A stretch of 63,468 bases of DNA from a virus, in IMG/VR virus record IMGVR_UViG_3300020202_001225, positions 1 to 63,468 of that record; one strand, written 5' to 3'. How positions within the stretch are numbered: the first letter of the stretch is position 1; each line of letters starts with the position of its first letter. Below, piece after piece: positions 46,741 through 55,370 of the stretch. Made by a program: the position numbers and the translations under genes. The notes below the pieces were generated by a model that worked only from the letters and a program-made list of their open reading frames with translations, searched no databases and was not told the DNA's origin.

Positions 46741-49700
46741 ATGGAACGCAACGGGCCTCCGTTCGGCGCGGACGGTGACGCGCTGGTCTATGCCGGCGAG
46801 GTCGTGGCCGTCGGCTGGCGGCTTCTCGACGACAACGATGCGGTACAGGACTACGCCAACCGCAGCTTTGCCTTGCGGGTCTTCGGAACGCTTGGCGTAA
46901 CGCCGGTCAACGTCGCCGCAGAGGTCGTTGATGACGCGGACGGTGACTATCTGCTGGCCACCCTGACAGGAGACCAGACGGCGGCCCTGGTCCCGAGCGG
47001 CCGGGCGGGCGCCGTCCTGCGTTGGTCGTTCGACGAGCTGGTGGATGGCGGTCGAAGCGTCATCGAGTCCGGCGAGTTCCGGGTGAAGATCGCGGCCGAC
47101 CCTGATCTCAACGAGCCCGCCGCTGGTGCTGGAGGGGCTCCGGCCGTCATCTACAACGTCCCGGCAACGAGCCCCATCCGCACAGTGGTTTACAGCGGGG
47201 CGCCGGGGGTTAGCGCTTACGCGGCGGCCGTTTCGGCGGGCTACACAGGGACTCCGGAAGAGTTCGCGGAGGCCCTTGCTGAGAACGCAACGGCCGTTTC
47301 GGAGAACATCGCGGACATCAATGCCGCAGGTGCTACCCAAGTCGGACTGGTCAATTCAGCCGGGACTACTCAGGTCGCCAACGTCAATGCGGCGGGCTCA
47401 ACCCAGGTCGCGGCCGTCAATTCCGCCGGGTCGACCCAGACGGCCGCCGTCAACGCTGCTGGGGCCGCCGCGCAGTCAGCCATTGCGGCTGACGTGGCGA
47501 CCAGTGGGGCCAATGCAGCGTCGGCCGCCACCAGCGCTGCAGACGCCGCCCTGAACGCGGCATATGCCGGCGGCGTCGGGTTCACCTTTTCGACTACCAC
47601 TACCGACAGCGACCCGGGCGCGGGGAACATCCGCTACAACAACGCCACGCCCGCTTCGGTGACCTTCCTCTACATCGACGATACGGATGTAGGCGGCGGG
47701 ACGGCAAGCGGCTGGGTCGACACCTTCGACGACGTCGAGGGACCGGTGCGGGGCCAAATCTACCTAGCCGAGCCCGGCACGCTGAAATACGCGGTGTTCG
47801 ACGTCACCGGCGCGGTGGTGACCGGCACCGGCTATCGCAAGGTCCCGGTGGTCTGGCGCGAGGGTTCGGCAACGCTGCCGACCAACGCCGCCCGCGTGAA
47901 CCTGCAATTCACCAGGGCTGGCGTGGCGACGGGCGGTGTCGCCATGACCTTCTCCAGCACCACCACAGACGCAGACCCGGGCAACGGCAATATCCGGTTC
48001 AACAACGCGACCCTCGCTAGTGTGACGATCCTCTACATCGACCTGCAGGAGGTCGGCGGCGGTTCCATCACGGCGTGGATCGACAGCTTCGACGACGTGA
48101 ACGGCGGTGTTCGGGGTCAATTGATCCTGAATGAGCCGGCCAGCGGCAAGTTCGTGCTGTTCAACGTTACCGGTTCCATCACCGACGGCGGAGGCTACCG
48201 GAAGGTCCCGGTAACGTATGTGGCGGGATCGTCGTCGAACTTCACCAACGGCAATCGGCTGCTGCTGAGGTTTGCGCCGGCAGGGTCCGAAGCCGGCATT
48301 GCGTTCCAATTCTCGACCACCATCACCGATGCTGACCCGGGTTCAGGCTTCATTCGCTTCAACAGCGCGACCGTTACCGCCGTTACCCAGATCTTCGCCG
48401 ACAACAATGCCGCTGGCGGCAATGCCATCTCCGGATGGCTGGACACCTTCGACGACGCCGACGCGGCGGTGAAGGGCCAAATCTACATCGTGGAGCCGGG
48501 AACGGCGAAGTTCACCGTCTTCAACGTGACTGGCGCCGTCCTCGACGGAACCGGCTACCGGAAGATCAACGTCGCCTGGGTGGCGGGCGTCCTGCCGACG
48601 AACAACGCCCGGGTCCTGCTGACGTTCGCTCGGTTCGGCGCTGACGCCGATGCGGCGGAGATCGCCCAAAGCGCCGATACCTACCGGTTTGGGAAGGCGC
48701 GGTATGAGGCCGAAATCGCCGAGCGGCTCGCGGCCTATCCCGCACAACAGGTCCGGCCGACGTCCTGGGTTCTGAGCGGCGTCACCTACAACGACGACGG
48801 CACGTTCACCGGGACGCCCGGCGGCACGATGACCACCACCCTGACCGCCGCGCCGTGGGTCGATCCTGCGGCGACCCGGTATATGTACGCGGTTTCGAAG
48901 TCGGGAACGTCGGGCTCCGTTACTCTGGCGTCCAGGGCGCACGCCAGCATCGCCTACAACCCGCCGGCCGTTGAGACCGAGCCGTTCCCCGGCACAAAGA
49001 AGCTGGCGTGGGCGAACACCTCAAACGGTGGCACGACGGTTCGTGGAACGACCGTCACCAACACCATCACCTTCAACGTCGATGATACGATCTTCGAGCC
49101 CGAGGTCTGTCTGACAGACAGCCCCTTCATGCCGAGGATCATGCCCACGCTGCCGGCGGAGCCGTACATCGATCCCCGCCCGTGCTGGGAAGAGACATTT
49201 GAGACGCACCGCCGCTGGAGGAACCGCCGTCTCACCATGCGGGCGGCGGCAGAGACGAGCATCACCAAGGCGGTCAACAGCCTCTCTGGGTCGGATGCGG
49301 CTGCTGGAGACCGCTTCAATCCCAAGCAGAACATCACCGGCCTGACTGCGCTCGGGGCCTTGGCGGATGGCGCCGTGGTTGGCCTTTGGGGCGAATGGGA
49401 CAACCAGGGCTTTGGGAGCAGCGTCGGAACGGTCTCAAAGGGGTTGATCTTCATGGCGCAGCCCCAAGGGCGGCGCCGTGCCAGTTGGAGTGGCGAGACT
49501 TATAGACGCCAGCCCTGGCCTCGGATGAACGGCGACAAGGACGTCACCGATCAAACTTGGACCCTCGAAAGCGGGACCTGTTGGAAGACCACCTACACCG
49601 TCAACACCGGGACCAACCTTGCCCCGGTGAACGACGCCTACTCCACCATGCATTGTCTCCGGGTCCAGCGAGACATCATGGACGCGACGCCATTGGCCGC

Positions 49701-51321
49701 CGAGCGGCTGATGCGCCAGGCCACGTCCAAGGCCAACTGCATCGCCACGAGTGACAGCTCGTGGTTTGAGCTGGTCAGCGGTTCGACCTGGACCCTCTAC
49801 GTCAATATGCCGGATGGCCTTGCGCCAGACGTCGGAGCCTACCGGGTCCGCCCGGTGTCCACGTTCGGCGCAATCGTCTGGGGCCAGAACGTCGACCGCG
49901 ACGGCGGGGCTGTCTACGACATCTTCTTCAGCCACTTCAACGCCGGCCTGGGGATCGTCAATGGCGGCCAGAACATCGACTATTCCGGCTGCGTATTCGC
50001 CCACAATCCAAAGCACATCACGAACAGCGGCGGCGGCTCGTTTACGGACTGTCTCTACTACTCGCGCGGCTACTCCACGAGCAACCTGCTGAACATCTAC
50101 GCGCCGGATGCTCTGGGCATGTCGGCGATCATCCGCGATGTCGTGATCGATAGCGACACGCCGGGTGGGTCGATCTACGTCCACCGGGGGGGAACTGAGT
50201 TCACAGGCTCCATCACTGACGACGTGATGACCGTCGATTCCTTGCCGACTGGCGCGGTTACACTTCGTATCGGCTACGTCGTGAGAAACACGGCCGAGAC
50301 GGTAGCGGTCGGCACCTACATCGCCGAGCAACTCACCAGCACCGAGAGCGGCGGCACGCTTGGCTTGCGCGGCACCTACCGCGTCACCATCGGCGGACAG
50401 GCTATCGCCAGCGGTACGTTGGGCGCGGGCGGCAACTTCTTCTACGTCGAGGTTTCCGGCGTCTCCGACGTTATTGTTCCCGCCGCCTCCGGCGCCCTCG
50501 CGGGCGATCACCCCCAGGCTATCGACCAGACCGAACACGCGCTGATCGAGGGTTACCACACCCACGGTTACTACACGGCGTTCGGCGAGGCCGGCAGCTG
50601 GGCCGTCCCGTGCGCCTCCATCTGCCGCTATAGCCTCTGCACCGCCTGTTCGCGGAATACGTCGTTCGCCGACAAGCACGACAACGTCGTCATCGTGCGC
50701 AATGCCTCCATCGACGCCAACAATCGCGGGATGCGGCTGCAGCGGCTTATGGAGGGCCATCAGGTCCACCATGAGACAGTCTTCGCCCGAACGGTCCAGA
50801 CGGCCTATGGCGACGCCAACCCCGGCTCCGACTATCTGGCAGCCATCTATGAAGTCGGCTCGACCGCCGCCCAACAGCAGGGTCAGACCCCGAGCTGCAC
50901 GTACTCCCTCCTGGTCGCAGATTGTCCCCACAGCACTGTCGGAACTCGGATTCGCTTGGACAGCGCCGCCGGCCAAGCGTTGCTGACCGACTGGAACATC
51001 ATCGTCGTCTTCACGCCCGGGAACATGAGTTCCGCGGTATTCGGCGGGGCCACGAAGCTGACCTGGGACGAGTACCTGGTGGACTTCGCCCCGAACGACG
51101 CTAACAGCCGGTTCTTCGACTGTCGGGGTATGGCGGGGGGGGCGGCCAACCTGTTCGTGGATCCGGACAACAACGACCTGCGCATTCGCACTGACACCGA
51201 GCTAGGCCGGGCAGTGCTGGCGGCAATGGCGGAGATGGGCGCCGGCGCGAGCTGGACCATCGGCGGAACACCTCGACGCCTCACGGCAGACGAGTACCTC
51301 ACAACCCTGCAGCACGGCTAA
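46741..51321 (+). CDS. Tail fibre / receptor-binding protein
   Basis: 1526 residues from ATG 46741 (a TTG 12 bp upstream is possible). N-terminal beta domain (residues 1-150); a coiled, repeat-rich neck with INAAGATQVGLVNSAGTTQV and AAVNSAGSTQTAAVNAAGAA; three repeats of about 120 residues (TFSTTTTDSDPGAG, MTFSSTTTDADPGNG, FQFSTTITDADPGSG) from about residue 280 to 640; then a long right-handed beta-helix-like part (DYSGCVFAHNPKHITNSGGG, QAIDQTEHALIEGYHTHGYY). The last part may cut or bind host surface polysaccharide. Confidence 0.85.
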   Translation: MERNGPPFGADGDALVYAGEVVAVGWRLLDDNDAVQDYANRSFALRVFGTLGVTPVNVAAEVVDDADGDYLLATLTGDQTAALVPSGRAGAVLRWSFDELVDGGRSVIESGEFRVKIAADPDLNEPAAGAGGAPAVIYNVPATSPIRTVVYSGAPGVSAYAAAVSAGYTGTPEEFAEALAENATAVSENIADINAAGATQVGLVNSAGTTQVANVNAAGSTQVAAVNSAGSTQTAAVNAAGAAAQSAIAADVATSGANAASAATSAADAALNAAYAGGVGFTFSTTTTDSDPGAGNIRYNNATPASVTFLYIDDTDVGGGTASGWVDTFDDVEGPVRGQIYLAEPGTLKYAVFDVTGAVVTGTGYRKVPVVWREGSATLPTNAARVNLQFTRAGVATGGVAMTFSSTTTDADPGNGNIRFNNATLASVTILYIDLQEVGGGSITAWIDSFDDVNGGVRGQLILNEPASGKFVLFNVTGSITDGGGYRKVPVTYVAGSSSNFTNGNRLLLRFAPAGSEAGIAFQFSTTITDADPGSGFIRFNSATVTAVTQIFADNNAAGGNAISGWLDTFDDADAAVKGQIYIVEPGTAKFTVFNVTGAVLDGTGYRKINVAWVAGVLPTNNARVLLTFARFGADADAAEIAQSADTYRFGKARYEAEIAERLAAYPAQQVRPTSWVLSGVTYNDDGTFTGTPGGTMTTTLTAAPWVDPAATRYMYAVSKSGTSGSVTLASRAHASIAYNPPAVETEPFPGTKKLAWANTSNGGTTVRGTTVTNTITFNVDDTIFEPEVCLTDSPFMPRIMPTLPAEPYIDPRPCWEETFETHRRWRNRRLTMRAAAETSITKAVNSLSGSDAAAGDRFNPKQNITGLTALGALADGAVVGLWGEWDNQGFGSSVGTVSKGLIFMAQPQGRRRASWSGETYRRQPWPRMNGDKDVTDQTWTLESGTCWKTTYTVNTGTNLAPVNDAYSTMHCLRVQRDIMDATPLAAERLMRQATSKANCIATSDSSWFELVSGSTWTLYVNMPDGLAPDVGAYRVRPVSTFGAIVWGQNVDRDGGAVYDIFFSHFNAGLGIVNGGQNIDYSGCVFAHNPKHITNSGGGSFTDCLYYSRGYSTSNLLNIYAPDALGMSAIIRDVVIDSDTPGGSIYVHRGGTEFTGSITDDVMTVDSLPTGAVTLRIGYVVRNTAETVAVGTYIAEQLTSTESGGTLGLRGTYRVTIGGQAIASGTLGAGGNFFYVEVSGVSDVIVPAASGALAGDHPQAIDQTEHALIEGYHTHGYYTAFGEAGSWAVPCASICRYSLCTACSRNTSFADKHDNVVIVRNASIDANNRGMRLQRLMEGHQVHHETVFARTVQTAYGDANPGSDYLAAIYEVGSTAAQQQGQTPSCTYSLLVADCPHSTVGTRIRLDSAAGQALLTDWNIIVVFTPGNMSSAVFGGATKLTWDEYLVDFAPNDANSRFFDCRGMAGGAANLFVDPDNNDLRIRTDTELGRAVLAAMAEMGAGASWTIGGTPRRLTADEYLTTLQHG

Positions 51322-51352
51322 GGGCGTCGACTCGCATAGGCACGGGAGGTTG

Positions 51353-51541
51353 CTAGCGGTGCTGCGCTGCCGGCGGCGGGATCGCCGGGCCTTCGGCAGT
51401 GTTGGGCTCCATCAGCAATACCGCGATACCGAGCACGATGATTGCGATGGCGGCGACGCCAAACCAGAGTTTGAGGTTGAAGTCGATCTTCATGTCGATA
51501 TTCAAGCGGTCCGATGGGCCGTTGGCAACTGGGATGCGCAT
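51353..51541 (-). CDS. Small membrane protein facing left
   Basis: 62 residues from ATG 51541 or 46 from ATG 51493 (MKIDFNLKLWFGVAAIAIIV). One membrane span, then a Pro-rich tail (EPNTAEGPAIPPPAAQHR). It would be divergent from and touch the next gene. No ribosome site is obvious for either start. Function unknown. Confidence 0.45.
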   Translation of the reverse strand: MRIPVANGPSDRLNIDMKIDFNLKLWFGVAAIAIIVLGIAVLLMEPNTAEGPAIPPPAAQHR

Positions 51542-51731
51542 GGGAAAGCTGGGGTGGATTTTGGCGGCGGAGGCGGCTCTTCTCCTCCTGCTGGCCTATG
51601 GCATCTGCCGCTACGTGTTCATCCACACCCCGTTTGCCAGCGTGTGCTTTTTCCTGTTCGGGGTGACGCTGGGCATGATGACGGTCACCGCCGGGCAACT
51701 TGTGAAGGCCTTGCCAGCCCGCCGGCAATGA
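51540..51731 (+). CDS. Small two-span membrane protein
   Basis: 63 residues: WILAAEAALLLLLAYGICRY, FIHTPFASVCFFLFGVTLGM, then TVTAGQLVKALPARRQ. It converges with the SGNH hydrolase gene with a 47-bp overlap. Membrane proteins beside a surface-modifying hydrolase suggest a host-envelope cargo unit; function unknown. Confidence 0.5.
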   Translation: MGKLGWILAAEAALLLLLAYGICRYVFIHTPFASVCFFLFGVTLGMMTVTAGQLVKALPARRQ

Positions 51732-52488
51732 TCTCCGCGAGCAGAGCAGTTCCCTCGGGTCCGGGGTGGACGCCCTGCTCGTAGTATTCCGCCGACCAGG
51801 GAACTTCGATCACCTCCGGCGCCATGTTCCTAATCCAGCGGAGCGGGTCGGTGCGCTGGTTCATATCGTCGGGGATGGGGTAGCCGACCACCACCACGCG
51901 GCCCTTGTAGCGGCGTAGAAACGCCTCCCACTCGGGCTTCCAGGGCGGCAGTTCACGGTAAACGATGGCCTTCTTCTTGGCGATCCATCGGTCATAGGCG
52001 AACGCCATGGCCAGGATCGGCCGCTTCGTCGGCATCTGCACCTCGCCCAGCCATTCGCCCTGCCGGCTGTCCGTGGCGTTCAGAACGAAGACGATGGTGT
52101 CGAGCTGCAGCACTTCGGGGCGGGCCTTGATGTAGGCCAGCTGGTTCGCCAAGCCCCAGCCGCCAGCCGACACCGGCCACACGTCGCGGCCGATGCGTTC
52201 CTCCAGCTGCGGGCCAAGACGCTCGGGCTGATCGTGAAGGGTGCCGCCGTTGACGATGCTGTCGCCGAGCAAGAGGACGCCTTCGGGAACGAACGGCTGT
52301 TCCACCCCCATTGATAGCTCGTTGTAGGCGTAGCGACGAAGGAACACCGACCCGCGCTGATTGGGAGCGTGGATGTAGCCCTCAGGCCCCAAGTGATGCA
52401 GGGGAACGGCGGTCACGAACCGAACCATCAGTTCGACGCACAACAACGCGATGACGGCGACCATCGCCGCCCAACCGATACGCCCCAT
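51685..52488 (-). CDS. SGNH/GDSL hydrolase-like envelope protein
   Basis: 267 residues. One N-terminal membrane span (IGWAAMVAVIALLCVELMVR) anchors it. The SGNH fold follows: GVLLLGDSIVNGGTLHD (catalytic Ser), VSAGGWGLANQLAYIKARP (Gly), LDTIVFVLNATDSRQGEW (Asn), YYEQGVHPGPEGTALLAEII (Asp/His). Such proteins deacylate or acylate envelope polysaccharides. Its leftward orientation at the end of the late operon fits a lysogenic conversion gene. Confidence 0.8.
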   Translation of the reverse strand: MGRIGWAAMVAVIALLCVELMVRFVTAVPLHHLGPEGYIHAPNQRGSVFLRRYAYNELSMGVEQPFVPEGVLLLGDSIVNGGTLHDQPERLGPQLEERIGRDVWPVSAGGWGLANQLAYIKARPEVLQLDTIVFVLNATDSRQGEWLGEVQMPTKRPILAMAFAYDRWIAKKKAIVYRELPPWKPEWEAFLRRYKGRVVVVGYPIPDDMNQRTDPLRWIRNMAPEVIEVPWSAEYYEQGVHPGPEGTALLAEIIAGGLARPSQVARR

Positions 52489-52532
52489 TCAGCGAGTATG
52501 TCGGCGCCCCGACCGTCTTGCAACTCCAGCAT

Positions 52533-52697
52533 TCACCATTCGCGCAGGTTGCACGGCTCGCAGTATCCGAACTGATCGATATCGCGCCTCACCCGCCGGC
52601 AGGTGCGGCACCTGAGCAGGGGCCCGGTTCCGTGGTCGGCCTCGGGATCGGTTACCTCTACGAGCCAGCGCCAGAAGCGGGCCAGGATCGTCCTCAT
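52533..52697 (-). CDS. Small zinc-ribbon protein
   Basis: 54 residues from ATG 52697: MRTILARFWRWLVEVTDPEA, then LLRCRTCRRVRRDIDQFGYC, EPCNLREW. Two CxxC pairs give a four-Cys zinc site. Lies just upstream of the SGNH gene in the same direction. Function unknown. Confidence 0.6.
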   Translation of the reverse strand: MRTILARFWRWLVEVTDPEADHGTGPLLRCRTCRRVRRDIDQFGYCEPCNLREW

Positions 52698-52745
52698 ACA
52701 TCCAGTGAAGGGCCGCCGCCTATCGGCGTCAATACGCAGATCGCA

Positions 52746-52775
52746 GCCGTGGGGATGCAGCAACATCCCCACGGC
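52746..52775. repeat. 12-bp perfect inverted repeat
   Basis: GCCGTGGGGATG (52746-52757) and CATCCCCACGGC (52764-52775) around a 6-nt loop. No T-run on either side. It lies in the 186-bp gap between leftward cargo genes and rightward lysis genes, and may separate their transcription. Confidence 0.5.
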
Positions 52776-52883
52776 CCCGACCCCGGACATGGAGCAAGCC
52801 CACGCCCGAAGCCGCACCGCGCGGCAGGGAGAGGGAGCGCACCGTCTGGTTAACTAACGGTGAGCAAGCCGCCGGAGAACCGA

Positions 52884-53168
52884 ATGACATTGCCCTCTTG
52901 GATCGCTTTGGCGTCGCTGTTTGTCCTGATCAGCCTCCAGGGGCTCGCCTTCGCATTTTGGGCCGGCCGGCTGTCTCAACGGGTGACTGGGCTCGAAAAG
53001 CAGGGGGACGGCGATGCCACCCTCGCCGAGAAGGTCATCCGCCTCACGGTCGAGATGGAGCACGCCAACGCGAGCCTGTTGAAGATGGGAAATCAGCTTG
53101 AGGGCGTGAACCGCCAACTCGGGAACATCGCCATGGGTCGAATGGGGCAGTCGGGAGAAATGGTGTGA
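52884..53168 (+). CDS. Membrane protein with coiled coil, lysis region
   Basis: 94 residues from ATG 52884 (GGAG 6 nt upstream). One N-terminal span (LPSWIALASLFVLISLQGLA) then a coiled coil (EKVIRLTVEMEHANASLLKM, GNQLEGVNRQLGNIA). Such one-span proteins with outside or inside coiled coils occur beside holins. Function in lysis inferred from context. Confidence 0.6.
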   Translation: MTLPSWIALASLFVLISLQGLAFAFWAGRLSQRVTGLEKQGDGDATLAEKVIRLTVEMEHANASLLKMGNQLEGVNRQLGNIAMGRMGQSGEMV

Positions 53169-53177
53169 GTGCAATCA

Positions 53178-53420
53178 ATGAATGAACGCAAGATCAACTT
53201 CGACCTCAGCTTCAATATCCCCATCCTGATGAGCATCGTTGGAGCGGTCGCCGCCGGCTCGATGTGGGTGGCCACGGTGAACAACAAGCTCGACACCCTG
53301 GCTGTTGTGGTGGCTGACCAGGCTGCGACCAGGGTGCAGATCGAAGACCTCCGAAATCAAGTCCTCAAGAACCGGGAAGAGACCCTCGAAAACCGCCGAG
53401 TAATTACGGAGGGAGAATGA
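53178..53420 (+). CDS. Membrane protein with coiled coil, lysis region
   Basis: 80 residues from ATG 53178. FDLSFNIPILMSIVGAVAAG, SMWVATVNNKLDTLAVVV and RVQIEDLRNQVLKNREETLE: one span plus a charged coiled coil, alike in plan to the upstream protein. Possibly a pinholin/holin partner. Confidence 0.6.
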   Translation: MNERKINFDLSFNIPILMSIVGAVAAGSMWVATVNNKLDTLAVVVADQAATRVQIEDLRNQVLKNREETLENRRVITEGE

Positions 53421-53442
53421 CGGCGACTGAGCACGCTGCCCG

Positions 53443-53556
53443 ATGTGGGATTATTTCGCCATCGTCGGCATTCTCGCGCATGTCTTGGTCGCGGCCGGAG
53501 TTGGGCTCTACTTCGTCGGCGTGGCCATCGTGAAGTCCATGATCGGGGTCCGGTAG
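53443..53556 (+). CDS. 37-residue one-span membrane protein, holin candidate
   Basis: MWDYFAIVGILAHVLVAAGV, then GLYFVGVAIVKSMIGVR. Nearly all residues are hydrophobic except the ends. Third membrane protein in a row in the lysis region, so a holin or holin-like role is plausible. Confidence 0.5.
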   Translation: MWDYFAIVGILAHVLVAAGVGLYFVGVAIVKSMIGVR

Positions 53557-53592
53557 CTCGCCGGCCTTGTAGCGGATAAGCTGAAGTAGGGG

Positions 53593-53832
53593 TTAGAGCG
53601 CCGGAACCATCCAAGTGGCGGCGACCCCAAGCCGGGCCATTTCTTCCCTGATCTTCGCCCCTTTGAGCCTCGACTCCTCGGTGTTCCACGCCTTCAGTTC
53701 GGCGAGCTGTTTCGGCGTTACGAACATACCGTCGCCGACTTTGACAAGCTCTCCGGCGGCAACCTTGGCGTTGAGGTCGGCGAGCATTGCTTCGAAGCGC
53801 CCGTCGTCCTCGGTGATGATCTCGGTGGTCAC
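53593..53832 (-). CDS. Small hypothetical protein
   Basis: 79 residues, GTG start. ITEDDGRFEAMLADLNAKVA, then VKVGDGMFVTPKQLAELKAW. Helical; a typical phage accessory protein. It follows the secreted protein gene at once and shares its promoter. Confidence 0.55.
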   Translation of the reverse strand: MTTEIITEDDGRFEAMLADLNAKVAAGELVKVGDGMFVTPKQLAELKAWNTEESRLKGAKIREEMARLGVAATWMVPAL

Positions 53833-53833
53833 G

Positions 53834-54235
53834 CTAGGCCGCCTGTCTCACCGGCACGTGCTTGTACATCCATCCACCCGGCGGATCGGGTTCGATGAAC
53901 TCAATCTTGTCGGTGGGTCTCTTGGACGTGTCGTCGGTGAAGACGCACGACTCAAACACGCCGGCAGGCTTGCCCTCAAAGGTGGCCAGCGCGCACCCGG
54001 CAGGCCTCACCCATACGCGGGGGTTGGTATCGACACGGGCGAGGATGTTGGCCTTCTCCGGCGCGCTGCGGACGACGCGCCATTCGGCCGGGGTAAGGCG
54101 GATGCGCTTCTGACGCGCCCATAGCTCGATGGCTTTGGCTCTCCAGTCGCCGACCGGCTGCGCGGCAGCGGCGGTGACAGCGACGGCCGATCCGGCGACG
54201 CCAGCGAGAACGGCTCTACGGGCGATCATTTCCAT
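53834..54235 (-). CDS. Exported hypothetical protein (Tat-like signal)
   Basis: 133 residues from ATG 54235. MEMIARRAVLAGVAGSAVAV ends in AAAAQ, a signal peptide with a twin Arg (ARRAVLAG). The mature part has KRIRLTPAEWRVVRSAPEKA and two Cys (AGCALATF, ESCVFTDD). The start at 54250 is possible, but the conserved promoter at 54236-54269 fits ATG 54235 as a leaderless start. Function unknown; probably periplasmic cargo. Confidence 0.6.
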   Translation of the reverse strand: MEMIARRAVLAGVAGSAVAVTAAAAQPVGDWRAKAIELWARQKRIRLTPAEWRVVRSAPEKANILARVDTNPRVWVRPAGCALATFEGKPAGVFESCVFTDDTSKRPTDKIEFIEPDPPGGWMYKHVPVRQAA

Positions 54236-54269
54236 GCCTGAGAGTCCCACGAAAGCGGCGGCTTTTCAA
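54236..54269 (-). promoter_or_regulatory. Promoter copy A of a conserved leaderless-type element
   Basis: Minus strand: TTGAAA (54269-54264), 17 bp, GACTCT (54246-54241), 5 bp, ATGGAAA. The same layout with TTTCGTGGGA in the spacer occurs at 58586-58619. Confidence 0.55.
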
Positions 54270-54313
54270 CTCTCTCGCCGCACCCCAACCCACCCCCACC
54301 GCAAGAGGTATCT

Positions 54314-54592
54314 ATGACGCTCCCCAAGATCGTCACCGACCTGTTTACCGGCCCTGACGGCCACACCTGGCACATGGGCCGGTTCGGCGCGGCCATGACG
54401 GTGATCAGCGGTCTTCCCCTGCCTTGGGTGCAGCTCTGGCGCACAGGTGTCCTGGACCTTGCGGCGACGGGCGTCTTCTACAGCGGTGTCGCGGCTGGGG
54501 CCTGGGCGATGGCCCAGGGCGCCAAGAACATGGACCTGATGCCTGAGGGGTCCGCCACCACAACCACCACCACGACAACGGAGACCCTGTAA
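54314..54592 (+). CDS. Phage membrane protein, holin-like
   Basis: 92 residues with AGAGG before the ATG. FTGPDGHTWHMGRFGAAMTV, then ISGLPLPWVQLWRTGVLDLA, ATGVFYSGVAAGAWAMAQGA: two likely spans, and a Thr-rich tail. It directly precedes the lytic-enzyme-like gene with a 1-bp overlap, the usual holin position. Confidence 0.6.
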   Translation: MTLPKIVTDLFTGPDGHTWHMGRFGAAMTVISGLPLPWVQLWRTGVLDLAATGVFYSGVAAGAWAMAQGAKNMDLMPEGSATTTTTTTTETL

Positions 54593-54969
54593 TGTGGACC
54601 TGGGATCAATCCGCCGGAAAACTCTACCACAACGGCCAGCTCGTCTCGACCGGCTACAGCGGCAAGGCGCGCGGGAAGAACAACCCGGCCATGCAAGGCG
54701 AGCGAGGCTTCGGTCCGATCCCGCGCGGCAAGTGGAAGATCGTCAGCCGCTATGACAGCAAGAACGTCGGCCCCTACGCCCTGACCCTTCACGCTGTCGA
54801 TGGCAAGTTGGACGACACGCACGCCCCAACGGGGAGGGGAGCGTTCCGCATCCACGGGGACAGCGCGCGGGCTCCCGGCACGGCGAGCCAAGGCTGCATC
54901 ATCCTTCCCCGGGCCATTCGCGAGAAGATCTGGACGAGCGGGGATCGTGACCTGGAGGTGGTGGAGTGA
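54592..54969 (+). CDS. Tlde1/DUF2778-like L,D-transpeptidase-fold protein, candidate endolysin
   Basis: 125 residues. LYHNGQLVSTGYSGKARGKN at the start, GPIPRGKWKIVSRYDSKNVG, then FRIHGDSARAPGTASQGCII with the His...Ser-x-Gly-Cys catalytic motif of the YkuD/Tlde1 fold. Tlde1-type proteins cut or exchange peptidoglycan peptides. Encoded between a holin-like gene and Rz, it is the natural endolysin, and no lysozyme-like gene is seen elsewhere. No signal peptide, so it needs the holin. Confidence 0.75.
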   Translation: MWTWDQSAGKLYHNGQLVSTGYSGKARGKNNPAMQGERGFGPIPRGKWKIVSRYDSKNVGPYALTLHAVDGKLDDTHAPTGRGAFRIHGDSARAPGTASQGCIILPRAIREKIWTSGDRDLEVVE

Positions 54970-55370
54970 TCCCCCGCTGGCTCATCGGAGCGGGCGTCGC
55001 CCTCTTCCTCATGCTCCTGGGCGCCTTCGTGTTCGGAGGCCCCATCGTCTCGTTCTGGAAAGCCCAGACCCACAAGTGGCAGGCCAAGGAAGAGACGGCG
55101 CAGGACAACGCCGCCGCGCGAGGCCTTGAAGCCGGGGCTGGCCAGGCCCTCGCCACCGAACAAGCCGCCATCACCGAGCGCATCATCGAGCGCAACAACG
55201 AAAGCATCCGCTATGTGGAGAAGGCCAATGCAGCCCCGGACGCGCAAACTCCTCTCGGCTCTGATCGTCAGCAGCGTATGCGTGACCACTATGTCAGCCT
55301 GTGCAAACAGCGGCCGGCAGTCTGCGCCAGTGGCGAAAGCCCCAAGGGTGACGACCCCGCTTTACGCTAA
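54966..55370 (+). CDS. Rz-like inner-membrane spanin
   Basis: 134 residues, GTG start (GTGA overlap). One N-terminal span (WLIGAGVALFLMLLGAFVFG) then a long helix (QDNAAARGLEAGAGQALATE, QAAITERIIERNNESIRYVE) that crosses the periplasm. The Rz1-like gene begins inside it in another frame. Confidence 0.8.
   Translation: MIPRWLIGAGVALFLMLLGAFVFGGPIVSFWKAQTHKWQAKEETAQDNAAARGLEAGAGQALATEQAAITERIIERNNESIRYVEKANAAPDAQTPLGSDRQQRMRDHYVSLCKQRPAVCASGESPKGDDPALR

Noticed and set aside
49435-50976. 513-codon leftward open frame inside the fibre gene
   Set aside because: Antisense to a convincing fibre gene in high-GC DNA; the composition is Gly/Val/Asp/Arg shadow with no domain or ribosome site.
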